64,000 bases of DNA. It comes from Paraconiothyrium sp. Pb-2020. Taxonomy: Eukaryota; Ascomycota; Dothideomycetes; Pleosporales; Didymosphaeriaceae. Shown here one piece after another: positions 1-9,558 of this stretch. The stretch spans positions 3,691,768-3,755,767 of the forward strand of contig JAJUBI010000007.1 in the NCBI GenBank assembly GCA_022419385.1, in the 5' to 3' direction. The notes below the pieces were generated by a model that was not told the origin of the DNA, ran no database searches, and saw only the letters and a list, made by a program, of their open reading frames with translations. Position numbers and translations under genes: made by a program. Position 1 is the stretch's first letter; every line of letters begins with the position of its first letter.

Positions 1-818
1 TAGGCTCGACGTGGCGACGTTGTATGACCGGTGCGCGGGGCGTGTTGGGCACTGTCTCTGACAAGGTCGGATCAGACTGGAAGAAGGTGCGCTGTGGTAT
101 TGCAGAGATGGTCCATTTCATCGACCAGCTGCAGTATTACATCCTTTTCGAAGTCATTGAGTCATCCTGGAATGAGCTTCAAGAAGCCTTGCACAAACCT
201 GAGAGTACACTCGACGATATGATAGAAGCGCATGCCAAGTACTTAAACAGCATTACGCGAAAAGGTCTATTGGGAAGTCAGAGCACTGATTTTACGGGGC
301 AGCTCCACGAGCTCTTGAAGACAATGCTCGCATACAAGGACGCTGTTGACGGTCTGTATTCCTTTTCCGTGGCTGAGTTTACTCGGATTCAGGAGCAGGC
401 CGCGAGGATCGAAACGCGCACAGCAGCCGGCCGCTGGGGACTCACCGAGCGAGACACCTCCTCACCCGATCCATTTTCAAACAAGCGTGCCTCACGATCG
501 GACGCCGGCTCACCCTTCCCACCTCCACTGCTCAACATTGGCGACGCTGGTAATGGTGAAGACGACGTTCTCCCCGCGTTACGCAAGCGACTAGCACATC
601 TGATTAAAGACTTCCGTGCCAGAATTACAATCCTGCTCGGAGACTTGATACATCAACCCGATCACGACATGCGCTGGTTGGCCATGGTCATGAACTTCAA
701 CGACGTATATCAACCAAAGAGGCGGCATAGCCACAGACGGGACAAAAAGCGGGAGAAAGAAAAGGAGACCCCCGCTGCTGCTGGAACAAAATCAGTGAGT
801 GGAAAGAGCAGTTCTTGA
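1..818 (+). CDS. SPC98: Gamma-tubulin complex component GCP3 (Spc98/Alp6), 3' part only
   Basis: This is the C-terminal end of a GCP-family protein; the gene starts before the window, and the frame is open from base 3. GCP3 is a core subunit of the gamma-tubulin small complex that nucleates microtubules at the spindle pole body. The visible residues read STWRRCMTGARGVLG, then HFIDQLQYYILFEVIESSW and a DMIEAHAKYLNSI helix, all typical of the GCP C-terminal domain that contacts gamma-tubulin. The later stretch SVAEFTRIQEQAARIETRTA and the final WLAMVMNFNDVY favour GCP3 over GCP2. A basic tail (KRRHSHRRDKKREKEKE) closes the protein at a TGA. No intron is needed in this part. Family assignment is firm; the choice of GCP3 over GCP2 is likely but rests on remembered family motifs. 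Confidence 0.85.
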   Translation, partial: GSTWRRCMTGARGVLGTVSDKVGSDWKKVRCGIAEMVHFIDQLQYYILFEVIESSWNELQEALHKPESTLDDMIEAHAKYLNSITRKGLLGSQSTDFTGQLHELLKTMLAYKDAVDGLYSFSVAEFTRIQEQAARIETRTAAGRWGLTERDTSSPDPFSNKRASRSDAGSPFPPPLLNIGDAGNGEDDVLPALRKRLAHLIKDFRARITILLGDLIHQPDHDMRWLAMVMNFNDVYQPKRRHSHRRDKKREKEKETPAAAGTKSVSGKSSS

Positions 819-2025
819 GTTTAGCAGGGAAGTGTTAGCGAGGGCGAACGAGGCGGTTGAGTCACCCTCACAAGGCTGCTTGACGGTTTTTCCGAAGAAG
901 CAAATATCAGCCCGTGTCATCTTGACACGGGGCGCTACTCGTTTTCTGAAACGGGATCGCACGGACGCGAGTCCATCGCAAAACGGAAGCTAGATGATGT
1001 TATACGATACCCTTGTTTCTACTCCCAATCTGGCGTTTAGTTGGCACTAGCTCAAGAGCACCTAAGAAATCGAAGGGACTGCCGTTCCATGCCTCATCTC
1101 GTGCAGTCCCTCCAAACACTATTCGTCTATTCAATGATCGGTATCTTACGCATCATACAGAATCTTTTTACCGTTTTCAATCCTCCAATTGCATCTTCGA
1201 TTAAAAACGGCGTCGAGCACATTACACTTCTCACTTCCCATCGCGCTCTGCTTTCACGCATCCTATCCTTGTCACTGTCCACGTGCCACATGCTGCACTA
1301 CACGTTAACAACACGCAGAGTCTGAGCCTCTCACCTTTGAAATGTCATGGACACAGCGAAAGCTAAAGTGGGGGGTTTCGCCTCGGATATGAATCGTCTG
1401 AAGCATGTCAAGGCGACCCAATATTTGTCGGGGTTACGTTATGCGGGTTGGCTTTTACGTCGAAATCCTGTGCTGCTGTGGATTTCGAAATGTTGCCGCT
1501 ACCAATTGTCACGCCATGTTACTATCTTTCACAGCACTGCAGACCTCGTAATGAACAGTACATATGCCACTGCACCTATCTTCTAAATTCGGCGTTGAGA
1601 GCTACATTGATTCCGGTTGGCTTCACGATGGTTTGAAATCAAACTGTGTAATGGCACTTAAGTTCACTTGACATGTCAAAACGTTAACCCTGAAAATGGT
1701 TTGCCTTTGTCGTTTCGACTTTGCTGTAACATGTAGTAACAAAGAAAGAGCGACGAGGTCAGTCTCCGGAACCGGCTGTGGCTGTGACCGCACGCTTTGT
1801 TCGAGGGCGACATCTGCACTAAGAGTAGGTCTTTGTTCAAGGTGAAGAGACTTGCCGTGATGGGCTACCGTTAACTAAGCAATGGACGTGTAGACGATGA
1901 ATATTCGTTATTATCCTGGTTTACTTCATCAACCTCTCGTTGCACCATTGCCTCGTCGGACCTCTTTCTCCGCCAAGGTTACCTATAACATACGCCTCTG
2001 CACGGTGGACGCCGTCTTTACTACG
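819..2025. other. Intergenic region between GCP3 and the zinc-knuckle gene
   Basis: About 1.2 kb with no convincing coding sequence on either strand. It should hold the GCP3 3' UTR, including the short palindrome at 911-931, and the promoter and leader of the next gene. The open frame of that gene extends up to an ATG at 1897, but the residues before 2026 show no conserved character. Confidence 0.5.
911..931. repeat. Short perfect inverted repeat downstream of GCP3
   Basis: CCCGTGTCA (911-919) and TGACACGGG (923-931) are perfect 9-bp complements separated by three bases. It lies 93 bp after the GCP3 stop, so it could fold in the 3' UTR or be a protein-binding palindrome. No function can be assigned. 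Confidence 0.6.
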
Positions 2026-3780
2026 ATGGGGAAACGAGGTCGAGGTCGAGGTCGAGGTCGAGTTGGCCCAGACCAACAGTGGAACGATCAGAACCCGCAA
2101 CACTGGAATAGCAACGGCCAGAACAGGGGCAATAATATCCGAACGGGACGTGGTGGTGGTCGGAATAACCAAGAGAGAAATACACCATGGAACCATCAAA
2201 ATCCAAATCAGCAATATAAGCAGAACCAGAAGACATCGCACTACCAATCCAGCGAACGTTCAAATCAATCCCCAAGCCAACATCAAGTACAAAATTCCAT
2301 TCAGTGTGGACGATGCGAAAAACAGGGCCACACCGAAAGCTCCTGCACCGCCAAAGAAATTCCTGTCGACAGCCGCTGCCCCTGTGGCAATGCCTTCCAT
2401 TACCAGAACCAATGTCCATATGAAGGCGACATGTTTAAGCGTGACGATGAGATGGCGAAGAAAGAGGGCAAGTTCTGTACATGGTGCAAAGACACAGGCG
2501 ACGGCCGCCACAGCTTCGATGAGTGTACCAAAGCAAGCGACTTCAAGCTCAACATCCGCCGCATCCAGCGCGAGGCCTACGACGTACTGGATTTCTGTTG
2601 GCACTGCGGGAACTTTGACCACAAGACAAAGGCATGCACAAAGGCACAGGCCCAGCTGGACAGGGAGTTGTGGGCTGCAAAGATCGTCGAAGTCATGGAG
2701 GAGTGGAAGAAGTACAGCAATGCGACACTCCGTACGGCGTACTTTGACAATGAGCGAGACCAGCAGATGAGCGACGTGAGGGACCGACGGTCGCCGCCGT
2801 TAGCTGCGCACTATCCATGGTGCATCTTGTGCGAGGTGTTTGGGCACGTTACAGGCGAAAAGGTAGGAGGCTGTGAGATGGAAAAGTTCGAGGACAGATG
2901 TCCGCCAGAGCACAGATTCCAGCTAACGGGAGCGCGATCCTTCACCCCCAAAGGTTTCCAGCCTCCCTCAGCCCAGGTCAACAGCTCGCTTGTTGTGCGT
3001 GGCTCTGGGCACGATTACACACTCTGCTCCACTGCCGGCTGTAACAAGACGCTAGGTCCATGGACGTTCCCGATGCCACCTCTGGGCCAGACCATCATTT
3101 GCCCCAATTGCAACACCCCTCAGTACCACCCTAGTCTCCAACAGCCTACTCAACTTGGCCAGCTCGGAGTAGTCAAGGATGTAGTCAAGGACATTCTTGA
3201 AGTCGTCCTTGGTTCCAAGGCCAGCGGCAATCCAACAAAAGCCAAAGTCGACCCCGAGATCCTAGCCATGTATGCGAAGCGACCCTCGCTCAGACTCCAG
3301 TGGTCTCTCGCGCACCGCCAGAAACTCGGATTCGTCGGCGGCCACGACGCACATTCGTACCGCTACACCGACGGCTCTCGCCAGGGCGCCTGGTCGCCCG
3401 TCATGTGGGAGGATGGCCGGTACTTCAACGCAGACTGGCAGGGCGGCGGAAACTACCAGGAGTATTTTCCTGCCATCACGTTCCAGATTACGCCGGAGAT
3501 GTGGGCTGATGCGAAAAACGACGCGCTGCCTATCAATCGTGTGGGAAGGCAGGGGTTGGTACCTATGTGTACGGGCTGCCTTGCGCCGATTCTGGTGCTG
3601 GATGATGAGGATGATGTGGTGATGTGTGGTACGGCGTGGGCGAATACGTTGGGCGGGGGGACGGGGAAAGGGTACTACAAGCTTGCAGATGGAACATACA
3701 ATCCACAACAGTGTGAGTGTCTCTGGATGATTGGACAGCGGGGAGTTGTCGGGTGGGAGAATGGACGGACGGGGGAATGA
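2026..3780 (+). CDS. RG-rich zinc-knuckle (CCHC) protein of unknown function
   Basis: A single-exon protein of 584 aa, counted from the ATG at 2026. An in-frame ATG at 1897 would add 43 residues without recognisable features, so I prefer 2026, where the basic start MGKRGRGRGRGRV begins. The N-terminus is an RG tract followed by an Asn/Gln-rich, disordered stretch. Two clear C-x2-C-x4-H-x4-C knuckles follow: CGRCEKQGHTESSC from residue 94 and CWHCGNFDHKTKAC from residue 191. Between and after them are spaced-out variants (CTWCKDTGDGRHSFDEC; CILCEVFGHVTGEKVGGC), and nearer the C-terminus CxxC pairs such as CPNC and CTGC suggest another zinc site. RG tracts plus knuckles point to single-stranded RNA or DNA binding, which is inference. 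No catalytic or retroelement domain (protease, RT) is present, so it is probably not a Gag remnant. Confidence 0.7.
   Translation: MGKRGRGRGRGRVGPDQQWNDQNPQHWNSNGQNRGNNIRTGRGGGRNNQERNTPWNHQNPNQQYKQNQKTSHYQSSERSNQSPSQHQVQNSIQCGRCEKQGHTESSCTAKEIPVDSRCPCGNAFHYQNQCPYEGDMFKRDDEMAKKEGKFCTWCKDTGDGRHSFDECTKASDFKLNIRRIQREAYDVLDFCWHCGNFDHKTKACTKAQAQLDRELWAAKIVEVMEEWKKYSNATLRTAYFDNERDQQMSDVRDRRSPPLAAHYPWCILCEVFGHVTGEKVGGCEMEKFEDRCPPEHRFQLTGARSFTPKGFQPPSAQVNSSLVVRGSGHDYTLCSTAGCNKTLGPWTFPMPPLGQTIICPNCNTPQYHPSLQQPTQLGQLGVVKDVVKDILEVVLGSKASGNPTKAKVDPEILAMYAKRPSLRLQWSLAHRQKLGFVGGHDAHSYRYTDGSRQGAWSPVMWEDGRYFNADWQGGGNYQEYFPAITFQITPEMWADAKNDALPINRVGRQGLVPMCTGCLAPILVLDDEDDVVMCGTAWANTLGGGTGKGYYKLADGTYNPQQCECLWMIGQRGVVGWENGRTGE
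2035..2062 (+). repeat. Hexanucleotide repeat (CGAGGT)n in coding sequence
   Basis: Four full copies and one partial copy of CGAGGT encode the alternating Arg-Gly tract at the N-terminus of the zinc-knuckle protein. Because the unit is a multiple of three, slippage would change RG length without breaking the frame. Confidence 0.85.
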
Positions 3781-4884
3781 GTTGGGTCGGACAGTCGTTA
3801 AGTCAGTCGAGCGAGATTTTGTGCTATTTGCGCGCGTAATGGGCACTCCGCATCATTCTGTCCCGAGGGTTTGGGTACATGTTGCGAAACTCGTGCACGA
3901 ACGGCACAATCCTGCTCGCAAGCTTTTCGGTCATATCGTACAAGATTAGTCCAGATCTTGGACGAGACTTCCAGGAATAAGTCGTCTGTTGTCTTGAAAC
4001 AATCTGGTTGTATGTCAAGCCGTGCGCGGTCCTCTGGATCGAGAAGTGCAAGTATGGCATATATTCGATTTCTGATGTCCTGGTATGCCGGTCTACCTCT
4101 TCTTTGCTAGCCCTCGGTCCTGCGCCGCTGTCTTCTGTAACAGGCGCGCTGACGACGAAGTACCGCTCCCTTCTAGAAGTAGGGAAGAAAGACTATATCT
4201 TTACGTGCTAGGAGTGCATCTAAACTAGTTTTAAATAGTAAACTATACTCTATATTATAGTGCATCCACATTATAGCCTTTTTTGGGTAACCGATATACT
4301 GACTAATAACCAAGTACCTCTATGGTACTACTGGCCAAGTCTCTCTTCTATACCTCCAACTACCTACCTCTTCTAGACCTCTAACAACCTGCCTTATTTC
4401 CGTGCCGATACTATCGAGTTGATGCGAAGCACTGATATCCTCTTGGCAAGTTAGGGTGAATATGGTAGTCGGGGCTTTCGGCCGAAGTAGAGCAGCCGAG
4501 CCCACCTATGCACATGAGCGGCTCAGCCCTGCGCCCCGCAGCATGATTTAGCCGCACGTGCATCTCGCGGATTGCACAAGCGCATGGCTGGATCGACTGG
4601 GCCAGATTATGTGTCTCGTTACACTGTCATGGGGCCCCGTGGCAAATGGGCGCGAGAGGGGCTGAGCATAAGCAACTTCTCGCCAAGCGGTTCTTAAGCG
4701 ACCAAACAAGATGCTCGGATTATGGCTGCGAAGATCAACAGCCTCGAAGGAGAATCTGGGGTTGTCTCTTGAAGTAGTCGTGACTGTGCTGTGTAAAGAA
4801 AACATAGTTCTACACATGTCGGTCTTTCGAACTTGTCGACGATTTGTATGACTGAAGAAAGGGCACGCTTAAATATCAGACATT
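3781..4884. other. Intergenic region between convergent genes
   Basis: About 1.1 kb between two convergent genes. It contains no credible coding sequence. The segment near 4211-4290 is clearly AT-rich compared with its surroundings, as in old mutated repeats, but I recognise no transposon motif or terminal repeat. Confidence 0.4.
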
Positions 4885-5827
4885 TTACAACCTGATGTCG
4901 CCGCTGTGCACACCTACGATAGCCCGAGAGCCCCCTTCGGTTCTCATACCACTGATGCGCTGGTTGATCTTCCCCACCACGCTCGCCGGCATTCCCACCA
5001 GCGCTTGCGAATTGTTCAAGGTTACAATGTCGCTGATGTCTTGACCGCTCCGTTTGGATCGCATTTGAGAAAACACCACCCCGCAAGATACTTGGCCGGC
5101 CTCCAGCAGGCGTGACTGCTCTTCGACCTCATTTATGGCCAGCGTCCGTTGAGCGCCACCGTCTTCCTCATCTTCGGGCTCTTCCTGCAGTTCTCGTTTG
5201 CGCGTCTTGGCCTCCTCTTGCTGCTTCTTACTGAGATCGAGGTGCTCCTGGACCTTCGTCTCGAGCGTTTGCAGCTGGCTCTCTACGTTCTCACGATCAG
5301 CCTCGGATGTCTTCTCGGACCGCAGCTGGACCATCCTTTTGTGAGATTAGTATGTGCTGTCTCGGGCGGAGGAGGAGATGAACTTACAGCTGCGTGCTCG
5401 TAACGGCAAAGTGAACGGTAGCCTCGCACGATTGTAGCTGCGTCCTGAGCGTACGAATTTTCTCTCTATTCCACACGCCGACATAGAGTCGATCCCTAAG
5501 AGAAAGCTTCGTAGCGCTGGAGTGCTTGGTCCACTTAGTCAGGCTCTTGCTGAACTCACTGCAGGCATCGCCGCACTTGTTGACCGCTTCGGCAACACCA
5601 GCCTTCCTGAGATACTCCTTGGCGGCGTCCGAGGTAGACTCGTCCGAGATGACCAGCTGCCTGAGCGCAGCTAACGGACGCTCTATGTTGGCCAAGCTAG
5701 AAGCGACGTCCGTCACTACGTCTTGAGCTTCGGAAAGACCGTTAATAAGACTGTGCAGCTGCACAATGCTCGTCGTGGCAAACTCAGTTATGCCAATAGC
5801 ACCGGCTGCGGTGCTGAAAGGGTCCAT
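4885..5827 (-). CDS. Helical STAND-N-terminal-like protein, candidate NLR effector partner
   Basis: Two exons (5827-5388 and 5335-4885) joined across a 52-nt intron with a GTAAGT donor and a TACTAATC-like branch; the join gives Leu147 then Met148, 296 aa in all. The start MDPFSTAAGAIGITEFATT and the following helices resemble the fungal N-terminal helical domain found on STAND/NLR proteins (PF17111-like, related in character to HeLo-like domains). Residues about 148-215 are highly charged and probably coiled coil. No NACHT, ankyrin or WD repeat follows, so this is a stand-alone helical protein. Near the C-terminus, residues 245-261 read QDISDIVTLNNSQALVG, which matches the N-terminal leader of the divergent NLR next door. 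By analogy with HET-S/NWD2 pairs it may be the cell-death effector triggered by that NLR; this is inference. Unusually, the matching motif sits about 35 residues before the end rather than at the very C-terminus. Confidence 0.65.
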
Positions 5828-6215
5828 AGTGGCTCTTCTATTGAGTATTGGACTCCTCTTGTTTATACTCTCACGACGGTAGTCAGACGTGGATGGAGCA
5901 TTTGCTGTGTACGCAGAGTAACAATAGTGTCTACCTTAACGCCTTGCCAGCAAGGCTCAGCTGCGGCTGAAGTCACAATACGCGCCGTATATTAATTGCG
6001 CCGGCAGAAGCTAATAGGCTACGCAGAAGCACGCTCAGCCTCATCATCGCTGTGCCCAACGACACCACACCTGTGTACTACGATATTTTACTTCCGCACA
6101 AGTCGACACGAAGATCCGTAAATATCACGATATCAGAAAACAGTCAAGTGAAGAACCGTATCCTTAGCAGTGTGGTGCGGAGGTTAATGAAGTTGTTGTG
6201 GTTAGACCAGGCCAA
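5828..6215. promoter_or_regulatory. Shared divergent promoter region of the effector-like/NLR pair
   Basis: About 390 bp separates the start codons of the helical protein (minus) and the NLR (plus), so both promoters must lie here or the transcripts overlap at their 5' ends. I see no clear TATA box or binding site that I would defend. The arrangement itself suggests the two genes could be co-expressed. Confidence 0.45.
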
Positions 6216-8602
6216 ATGTCTGAAAGCCTACCCCACCGTCAGCACATCAGCGAAGTCTCTACACAAAACAACTCGCAAACCTTCATAATTTCCGCAGGAG
6301 GAAATGTGTACAACTCGTCCGCTGGTTCCACAGGTCCCCAAGGTACGCTGGGCAGATTTTGATTAATAATGCCAGCTGCTAACTCGATCGCCCGATAGAA
6401 GCGTTGAAACAAGCGGTGAACGCGTGTCGGAAAGCGCTTTTACTCACTGATCCCTACGTCGACCGCGAGACGGTGATCACAACAAAAGGGAAGAGAGTCG
6501 CAGGCACATGCGAGTGGATTACACGAAATGAGAGCTATCGCACCTGGCTGGACGGCGACGGTAGTGGCAATGAGACGCGCCTACTGTGGATCTCGGGTGG
6601 GCCCGGCAAGGGCAAGACAATGCTGTCGCTCTTCCTAACAGAGGAGCTCGAGAGATATACAGTAAACATAGACCGCGCTGAGCTGGCTTTCTTCTTCTGT
6701 AGTGCCCAGGACGAGAAGCGTAATACAGCTATAGCTGTGCTACGTGGACTAGTGTACCAGATTATCACTAAGCGTCCGCAGCTGGTAAAGCACGTATCAC
6801 CATACTTTGAGACGCAAGAGTGGACGAAGCAGGCGCTAGCCTCTCTAGAGACACTGTGGCTTATCTTTACAAAGCTTGTTGCAGATACTGAGCTTGGGAT
6901 AATGTTCTGCGTACTTGATGGGCTCGACGAGTGCGAGGAGAGTACGCTGAGTGTACTATTGGCACGAATTGTTGACTTGTTCTCTAGTGACGCTTCGTCA
7001 CCGACCACGAGTGCGTTCAGATTAGTGGTTGTTAGCCGAGACGTACCTAGCCTTCGAGGCTGCACAAGGATAAGAATGGACCCTGACAACGACGAGCAGG
7101 TGGTTAGCGACATTAACCTATTTGTGTCTGCTCGAATACAAGAGTTATCGAGTATTCCGGGGTTTAATGAGGGTTATCAAGCAAAGGTGAAGGAAGCTCT
7201 CCTTCAAGGTGCTGAAGGGACTTTTCTGTGGGTAGGCCTCGCGGTGCGCGAGCTCTTAGAGAAGCCGACGGTTACTGCAATTGAGAAGGCTCTTAGGGGT
7301 CTGCCGAGTGGTCTTCTGGCGATATACGGCCACATCCTGCGGACAATACCAGCTGACCAGAAGGCCACGAGCTGCGCAATCCTACGCTGGGTGACCATGG
7401 CACATTATCCCCTAACGCTGCTACAGCTGGCAGCAGTGGTAGGCATTGAGGCCCCGGATCCTTTGATATCTATAGAACAAGCAGTCAGCGACGCAATCAG
7501 TTACTGTAAGCTGCTCTTAGTGACAGAGTACCAGGAAGTACAGCTCATCCACCAGTCGGCACGAGATTACATCTTGCAAAAAGACCCTAGTGTGGATTTA
7601 CCTCCAGAGCCATTCCGCTTTACTCCGGACGACGCTCACTCGGAGATAGCGCAGACTTGCCTCAACCATATGTCCAGGACCGCCTCCAAGCTCGAATTTT
7701 CAACTCTTGGCAGCGGGCCTTTTTCACACTCTGGTCTTATAGGGTACGCAACAGAGTGTTGGCCCAGGCACGTACAAAGCTGTTCAACGCTAGATGCCAG
7801 ATTACTTCATAGTCTTGTGCACTTTTTTGAAAAGAGTCACTTTGTGCGAAGGCACTGGTGGAAAGCCTACCAGGAGTTTCACTGTAGTCACTTGCCTAGA
7901 GTACTGCCGCTCTTACATATGCTTTGCTATCTTGCAAATGAGCAATTGGTACAAAGGATACTTGTTTGGGATAGGTGGAGGCCGAGGTTCTTGAAACGCA
8001 TAGATAGTAGAGACGGTAATGGACAGACAGCGCTACACATAGCAGCTTATAACAGAAACGAGGCGGTAGTGCGGCTGCTGGTGGACAGTGGAGCGGACGT
8101 TCATGCAAGGAATATGAAGAAACAAACGGCGCTGCACATAGCAGCTAAAGCAGGAAAAGAGGCGATAGTGCGGCTACTAGTGGCCAGCGGAGCAGATGTT
8201 CAGGCGAAAACCAATGAGGGATTCACAGTACTTCATGCAGCAATTAGTTACCAGAGCTTACAGCTAGGATTACTACAGTTTCTGTTGGATAGAGTTGCAG
8301 ATGTCGACGAAAAAGATGAAGCTGGAAGGACAGTACTCATCTTAGCAGCTGAGATAGGGATTGAATCAACAGTGCAGCTACTGATAGATAGGCGAGCGGA
8401 CATCAAAGCGAAGAGGAATGACGGTTGGACAGCGCTGCACTGGGCTATTATGAGGGGGCATGAGGATGTAGCGCGTCGGCTTATTGCTGAAGGAGCAGAC
8501 GTTCGCGCGAAGGCTACAAACGGGTTTACAGTGCTACAGGCAGCAATTGGGAGAGGGAATAAGGCGTTAGTGCGATTGCTGAAGGACAGCGGAGCGAGGT
8601 AA
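6216..8602 (+). CDS. NACHT-ankyrin NLR (STAND) with a short prion-like N-terminal leader
   Basis: Two exons (6216-6342, 6399-8602) with a 56-nt intron (GTACGC donor, GCTAAC branch, TAG acceptor) give 776 aa. The intron is needed because the NACHT frame has no ATG at its start; the join reads GSTGPQ-EALKQAVNACRKALL, normal for fungal NLRs. Residues 1-42 form a small-residue and Asn/Ser/Gly-rich leader containing QHISEVSTQNNSQTFII (9-25). The NACHT NTPase follows, with Walker A GGPGKGKT (about 109-116) and Walker B FCVLDGLDE (about 212-220). The C-terminus carries about six ankyrin repeats (for example GQTALHIAAYNRNEAVVRLL), probably the ligand sensor. Fungal NLRs act in heterokaryon incompatibility and immune-like responses, oligomerising on ligand binding. 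There is no effector domain in the protein itself, so a partner effector is expected; the divergent neighbour is the obvious candidate. The exact start codon is inferred: it is the first ATG after an upstream in-frame stop. Confidence 0.8.
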
Positions 8603-8693
8603 AGGCTAAGGAATAGAACGAAAATTTAGCGGATTGCTCTCGTGAGTCTCCAAAGTTATTATCGTTTCCATAATTTGAACCAAAGGCCGTGGG

Positions 8694-9558
8694 CTATTTT
8701 GTGGAGAGCACCCATAAAACTTCCGTCGGAATTTTTGCGACCTTTAGGTCTTTTGCAATCCTACGCAAAAGTAGGCAAAATGAGTACTTTTTTCCGGACC
8801 AACTCTTTCCGGAGATGTCAGAGGATAGACGAGCACCTGACCATGCGCCATACTCATCAAGCGTGGCTGGGCCGAACCATAATCTAACCTGCGGGACAAA
8901 ACGACCTCTTGCATCACCCAAACTCGTTTCCAGTAAGGATAATTATACACCTGGCTTAGCTCAGCCAGCAGATTCTGTGGCGCAACATGGGAACTTGTAT
9001 CTAGACATGTTGGCGATCTCCATGCCCTTATAGAGGCTGTCGTTTCCTCGACCTAGCCAGGACACTACAACTTGTGCACTCGAAGATATCTTGTCCATCA
9101 TCCATACCTGGTGGTGTTTTTCGAATATCAGACTCTGGTCTATACAAATAGCGTCAACCCAGAGTGGTAACGAGTGCACCGGAGGAGTAATGGATTCAAT
9201 ATTATTGGACGGATCTGCGAGTCCGGTGTGCGCTTGCTTTACTTTCCTCAAGCGATCAAAGAAATCCCAAAATTTTCTCGAACTTGAAATCTCTGGCCGT
9301 TTACATGAATCGTCTTTGTGGCTGCGTCGTCTCCCCACATATATAACAACGCTGTGTACGCTGGCTGTTCATCCAGGTCCGTTGTGTATAGCGTGCATGA
9401 TATAGCATTTTCGAGTCCCTTGCCAGAAGAAGTATCATCCACTAAGATCCTAAGATAATATCAGCCTCATAACATCAGGTGGATGCCGGCGATTTGCTGC
9501 GTGGAGGCACACACTCTAGCAAACGAATGCTCATCTTAGATGATGGAAATGGTACAGC
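8694..9558 (-). pseudogene. Decayed HET-domain gene
   Basis: Pieces of a HET domain (PF06985) lie in order on the minus strand but in different frames. They begin with FPSSKMSIRLLEC (about 9549-9510), continue with YTALLYMWGDD and IHVNGQRFQV, then LWVDAICIDQ and VVVSWLG, then WKRVWVMQEVVL, then LWFGPATLDEYGAW. The frame changes at about 9266-9276 (one T too few in a T run), again near 8955-8961, and again near 8885; an additional stop separates the first piece from the rest. None of these breaks has usable splice signals. The intact relative at 17429-18595 shows what the unbroken domain looks like. The remnant sits immediately downstream of the NLR gene, which fits the clustering of incompatibility-type genes. 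Confidence 0.7.

Noticed and set aside
1921..2770. Open frames on both strands over the start of the zinc-knuckle gene
   Set aside because: They are alternative frames of the RG/Asn-rich coding region and carry only repetitive residues.
2026..3780. Possibility that the zinc-knuckle protein is a retrotransposon Gag
   Set aside because: No protease, reverse transcriptase or long terminal repeat lies nearby, and the arrangement of zinc sites is unlike Gag.
4885..5827. Possibility that the helical protein is just the missing N-terminus of the NLR
   Set aside because: It is on the opposite strand and ends in its own stop; joining them would need an inversion. The NLR also has its own first exon.
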